A stretch of 7,830 nucleotides of DNA from Lysobacterales bacterium (GTDB taxonomy: Bacteria; Pseudomonadota; Gammaproteobacteria; Xanthomonadales; Marinicellaceae). A model generated the notes under the pieces. That model saw only the letters and a list, made by a program, of their open reading frames with translations. It was not told the origin of the DNA and did no database searches. Positions 6,425-7,830 of the stretch are shown here, one piece after another. The stretch is taken from positions 1 through 7,830 of the forward strand of contig JALWML010000048.1 of the NCBI GenBank assembly GCA_027083915.1, read 5' to 3'. A program made the position numbers and the translations under genes. Within the stretch, counting starts at the first letter, position 1. Every line of letters begins with the position of its first letter.

Positions 6425-6916
6425 TTACATACCGCCTTTACGATAGTTGGAAAATAAATCTAAAATCTCTTGGGTTCGTTTTGGAAACCCCTTTGCAACA
6501 TATTCGTTAAGCTGTTTTTTTAGGTTATGATTAAATTCTTCTACACCTTCGACTTGCGTACCTAGGTTGTCAATGCTGGCTTCAAAAGGGACGGCTAGTA
6601 CGATGGAAAATGCCCATTCGATGGCTTGGGGTTTTATTTCGACTTTGAAAAATTCATTTTGTTGTTGTTGATTTCTGCCATCAGCTGCATACCAATAACC
6701 GTAATCATCTTGTTTGCGACGCTCTTTGCCTGCGACGCACCAATGGGCGAGTTCGTGCAAGGCACTGCGAATATAATCGTATGAAAATTGAATTTGTGCA
6801 GGTTTGCCTCCTTCAAATGCCTTATAAAATGGCTCGTCAAAGCCGCCAATTATTTCGGTGTTATAAGCATTGAGGTAGTTTTTATTGAGGAGTTGTGATA
6901 ATTCTTTGGCTTGCAT
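6425..6916 (-). CDS. epmC: Elongation factor P hydroxylase EpmC
   Basis: EpmC hydroxylates the lysine of elongation factor P that EpmA/EpmB have beta-lysylated, in the cytoplasm. The 163-aa product shows the family signature ALHELAHWCVAGKERR with the metal-binding HExxH at H54, E55 and H58, then DYGYWYAADGR (71-81), VEIKPQAIEW (92-101) and PFEASIDNL (110-118). These align with E. coli YfcM/EpmC. The C-terminus stops ~15-20 residues earlier than in E. coli, after the conserved region, so activity should not be affected. The start at 6916 fits the family N-terminus, though no clear Shine-Dalgarno is visible. It is divergent from map, with 111 nt between the starts. A stretch RNQQQQN (81-87) is a small low-complexity insertion-like patch. 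Presence of epmC implies epmA, epmB and efp elsewhere in the genome. Confidence 0.93.
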   Translation of the reverse strand: MQAKELSQLLNKNYLNAYNTEIIGGFDEPFYKAFEGGKPAQIQFSYDYIRSALHELAHWCVAGKERRKQDDYGYWYAADGRNQQQQNEFFKVEIKPQAIEWAFSIVLAVPFEASIDNLGTQVEGVEEFNHNLKKQLNEYVAKGFPKRTQEILDLFSNYRKGGM

Positions 6917-7027
6917 TAAATGGTTTGTCTTTATTGTGATTTTTGTATTTTAAATAAAAAACTAAGCATTAGAAACTATTTAGCTATACAATAAGTGACT
7001 TTAGACAATTTTAAAAAGATATTAACC
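6917..7027. promoter_or_regulatory. Divergent epmC/map promoter region
   Basis: These 111 AT-rich bases must hold both promoters. For map, TACAAT at 6987-6992 is a reasonable -10, giving a start near 6999, but I find no good -35 before it. For epmC no pair of hexamers stands out. The elements are therefore only tentative. Confidence 0.3.
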
Positions 7028-7825
7028 GTGCAAGTCGTTATTAAAACAGAACAAGACATACAAAAAATGAGGGTTGCTGGCCGTTTGGCAGCTGAAGTAT
7101 TGGATATGATTGGCGAACACGTCGTTGTTGGTGTGACTACCAATGAGATTGATAGAATTTGCCATGAATATATGGTTAATGTACAAGACACTATTCCTGC
7201 GACTATCAATTATGGTCACAAAACAAAACAATATCCCAATGGTTACCCAAAGTCTATTTGTACTTCGGTTAATCACGTTATTTGTCACGGCATTCCTGGC
7301 GAGAAAAAGCTCAAGAATGGTGATATCGTCAATATTGATGTGACCGTTATCAAAGATGGCTGGCATGGCGATACTTCTCGCATGTATACAGTTGGAAAAA
7401 TTAATGGACGCGCACAAAAACTTATTGATGTCACCAAAGAATGCATGGAAATTGGTATTCGTATGGTGAAACCTGGTGTACAACTTGGTGATATTGGGCA
7501 TGCTATTGCGCAGCATGCGCATGCCAATCGCTTCTCTGTTGTCCGTGAATACTGTGGGCATGGCATTGGTAAGAAATTTCATGAATCTCCTCAAATCTTA
7601 CATTATGGCAAAAAAGGCACTGGCATGGTCTTACAAAAAGGCATGACTTTTACCATTGAACCCATGATTAATGTCGGCAAAAGGCACTGCAAATTGCTTG
7701 CTGATGAATGGACGGTTATTACCAAAGACAAAAGCTTATCGGCACAATGGGAACACACCATGGTTGTGACAGATACAGGCGTTGAGGTCTTAACTGTTAC
7801 CGACAAATATACCTTCGATTATTAA
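7028..7825 (+). CDS. map: Type I methionine aminopeptidase
   Basis: This cytosolic metalloenzyme removes the initiator methionine from new proteins. The product from GTG 7028 is 265 aa (E. coli 264). I chose this start because MQVVIKTEQDIQKMRVAG aligns residue for residue with the E. coli N-terminus; a GTG at 6995 would add 11 unrelated residues and would precede the likely transcription start. The ribosome-binding site is weak (AAAAAG, ~9 nt away). All five metal ligands are present (D104, D115, H178, E211, E242), as are the substrate-site H87 (ICHGIP) and H185. Each from H87 on lies about +7/+8 from E. coli because of a loop extension GHKTKQYPN before GYPKSICTS. There is no N-terminal zinc-finger extension. 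It is divergent from epmC. An ATG follows the stop directly at 7826; in many relatives glnD comes next, but too little sequence is present to say. Confidence 0.96.
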   Translation: MQVVIKTEQDIQKMRVAGRLAAEVLDMIGEHVVVGVTTNEIDRICHEYMVNVQDTIPATINYGHKTKQYPNGYPKSICTSVNHVICHGIPGEKKLKNGDIVNIDVTVIKDGWHGDTSRMYTVGKINGRAQKLIDVTKECMEIGIRMVKPGVQLGDIGHAIAQHAHANRFSVVREYCGHGIGKKFHESPQILHYGKKGTGMVLQKGMTFTIEPMINVGKRHCKLLADEWTVITKDKSLSAQWEHTMVVTDTGVEVLTVTDKYTFDY

Positions 7826-7830
7826 ATGTC

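Noticed and set aside
6995..7027. GTG at 6995 as the start of map
   Set aside because: The extra 11 residues have no counterpart in the family, and the alignment begins precisely at 7028.
7022..7594. 190-codon minus-strand frame opposite map
   Set aside because: It is a shadow of map, whose plus-strand product has all family catalytic residues.
7826..7830. ATG directly after the map stop as start of the next gene (possibly glnD)
   Set aside because: Only five bases are present and no ribosome-binding site precedes it; gene order in relatives is suggestive but not evidence here.
1..7830. CRISPR array, tRNA or rRNA, transposase or IS ends, phage or defence genes
   Set aside because: No regularly spaced repeats, cloverleaf, terminal inverted repeats with a transposase, or matching protein motifs were seen on either strand.

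Overview
The window most likely comes from the chromosome of a gammaproteobacterium of moderate-to-low GC. EpmC, the EF-P hydroxylase, is essentially a gammaproteobacterial protein. Tgt and Map align closely with the E. coli proteins, and several products carry Gram-negative-style Sec signal peptides. The secreted protein with a YWDP-PGWG motif recalls paralogues I associate with Xanthomonadales- or Marinicella-like marine bacteria, but that finer placement is a guess.

Layout from left to right: (1) 3-1685, plus strand, is the 3' part of a two-domain ALDH16-type aldehyde dehydrogenase whose N-terminal ~220-240 residues lie outside the window. (2) 1686-1883 is a convergent intergenic region that may hold a dispersed repeat. 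(3) 4541-1884, minus strand, is a tight three-gene run: tgt, then an exported metallo-beta-lactamase-fold hydrolase, then an exported protein of unknown function. The junctions are 7 nt with the ribosome-binding site lying over the tgt stop, and a 1-nt TAATG overlap. (4) 4542-4959 is a 418-nt AT-rich gap with no convincing gene. (5) 6252-4960, minus strand, is a secreted protein with its own strong-looking sigma70 promoter (6407-6379) and a ~120-nt leader that can fold into a 53-nt structure. (6) 6916-6425, minus strand, is epmC. (7) 7028-7825, plus strand, is map, divergent from epmC and ending five bases before the window edge.

Three genes serve translation: Tgt makes queuosine-modified tRNA, EpmC hydroxylates modified EF-P, and Map removes initiator methionine. 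They are in separate transcription units, so this is not a single pathway locus. The ALDH and the three exported proteins are accessory. I found no mobile element, CRISPR array, tRNA or rRNA, and no defence or biosynthetic cluster. The least explained parts are the exported hydrolase/unknown-protein pair coupled to tgt, the structured leader of the secreted protein, and the catalytically empty second half of the ALDH.
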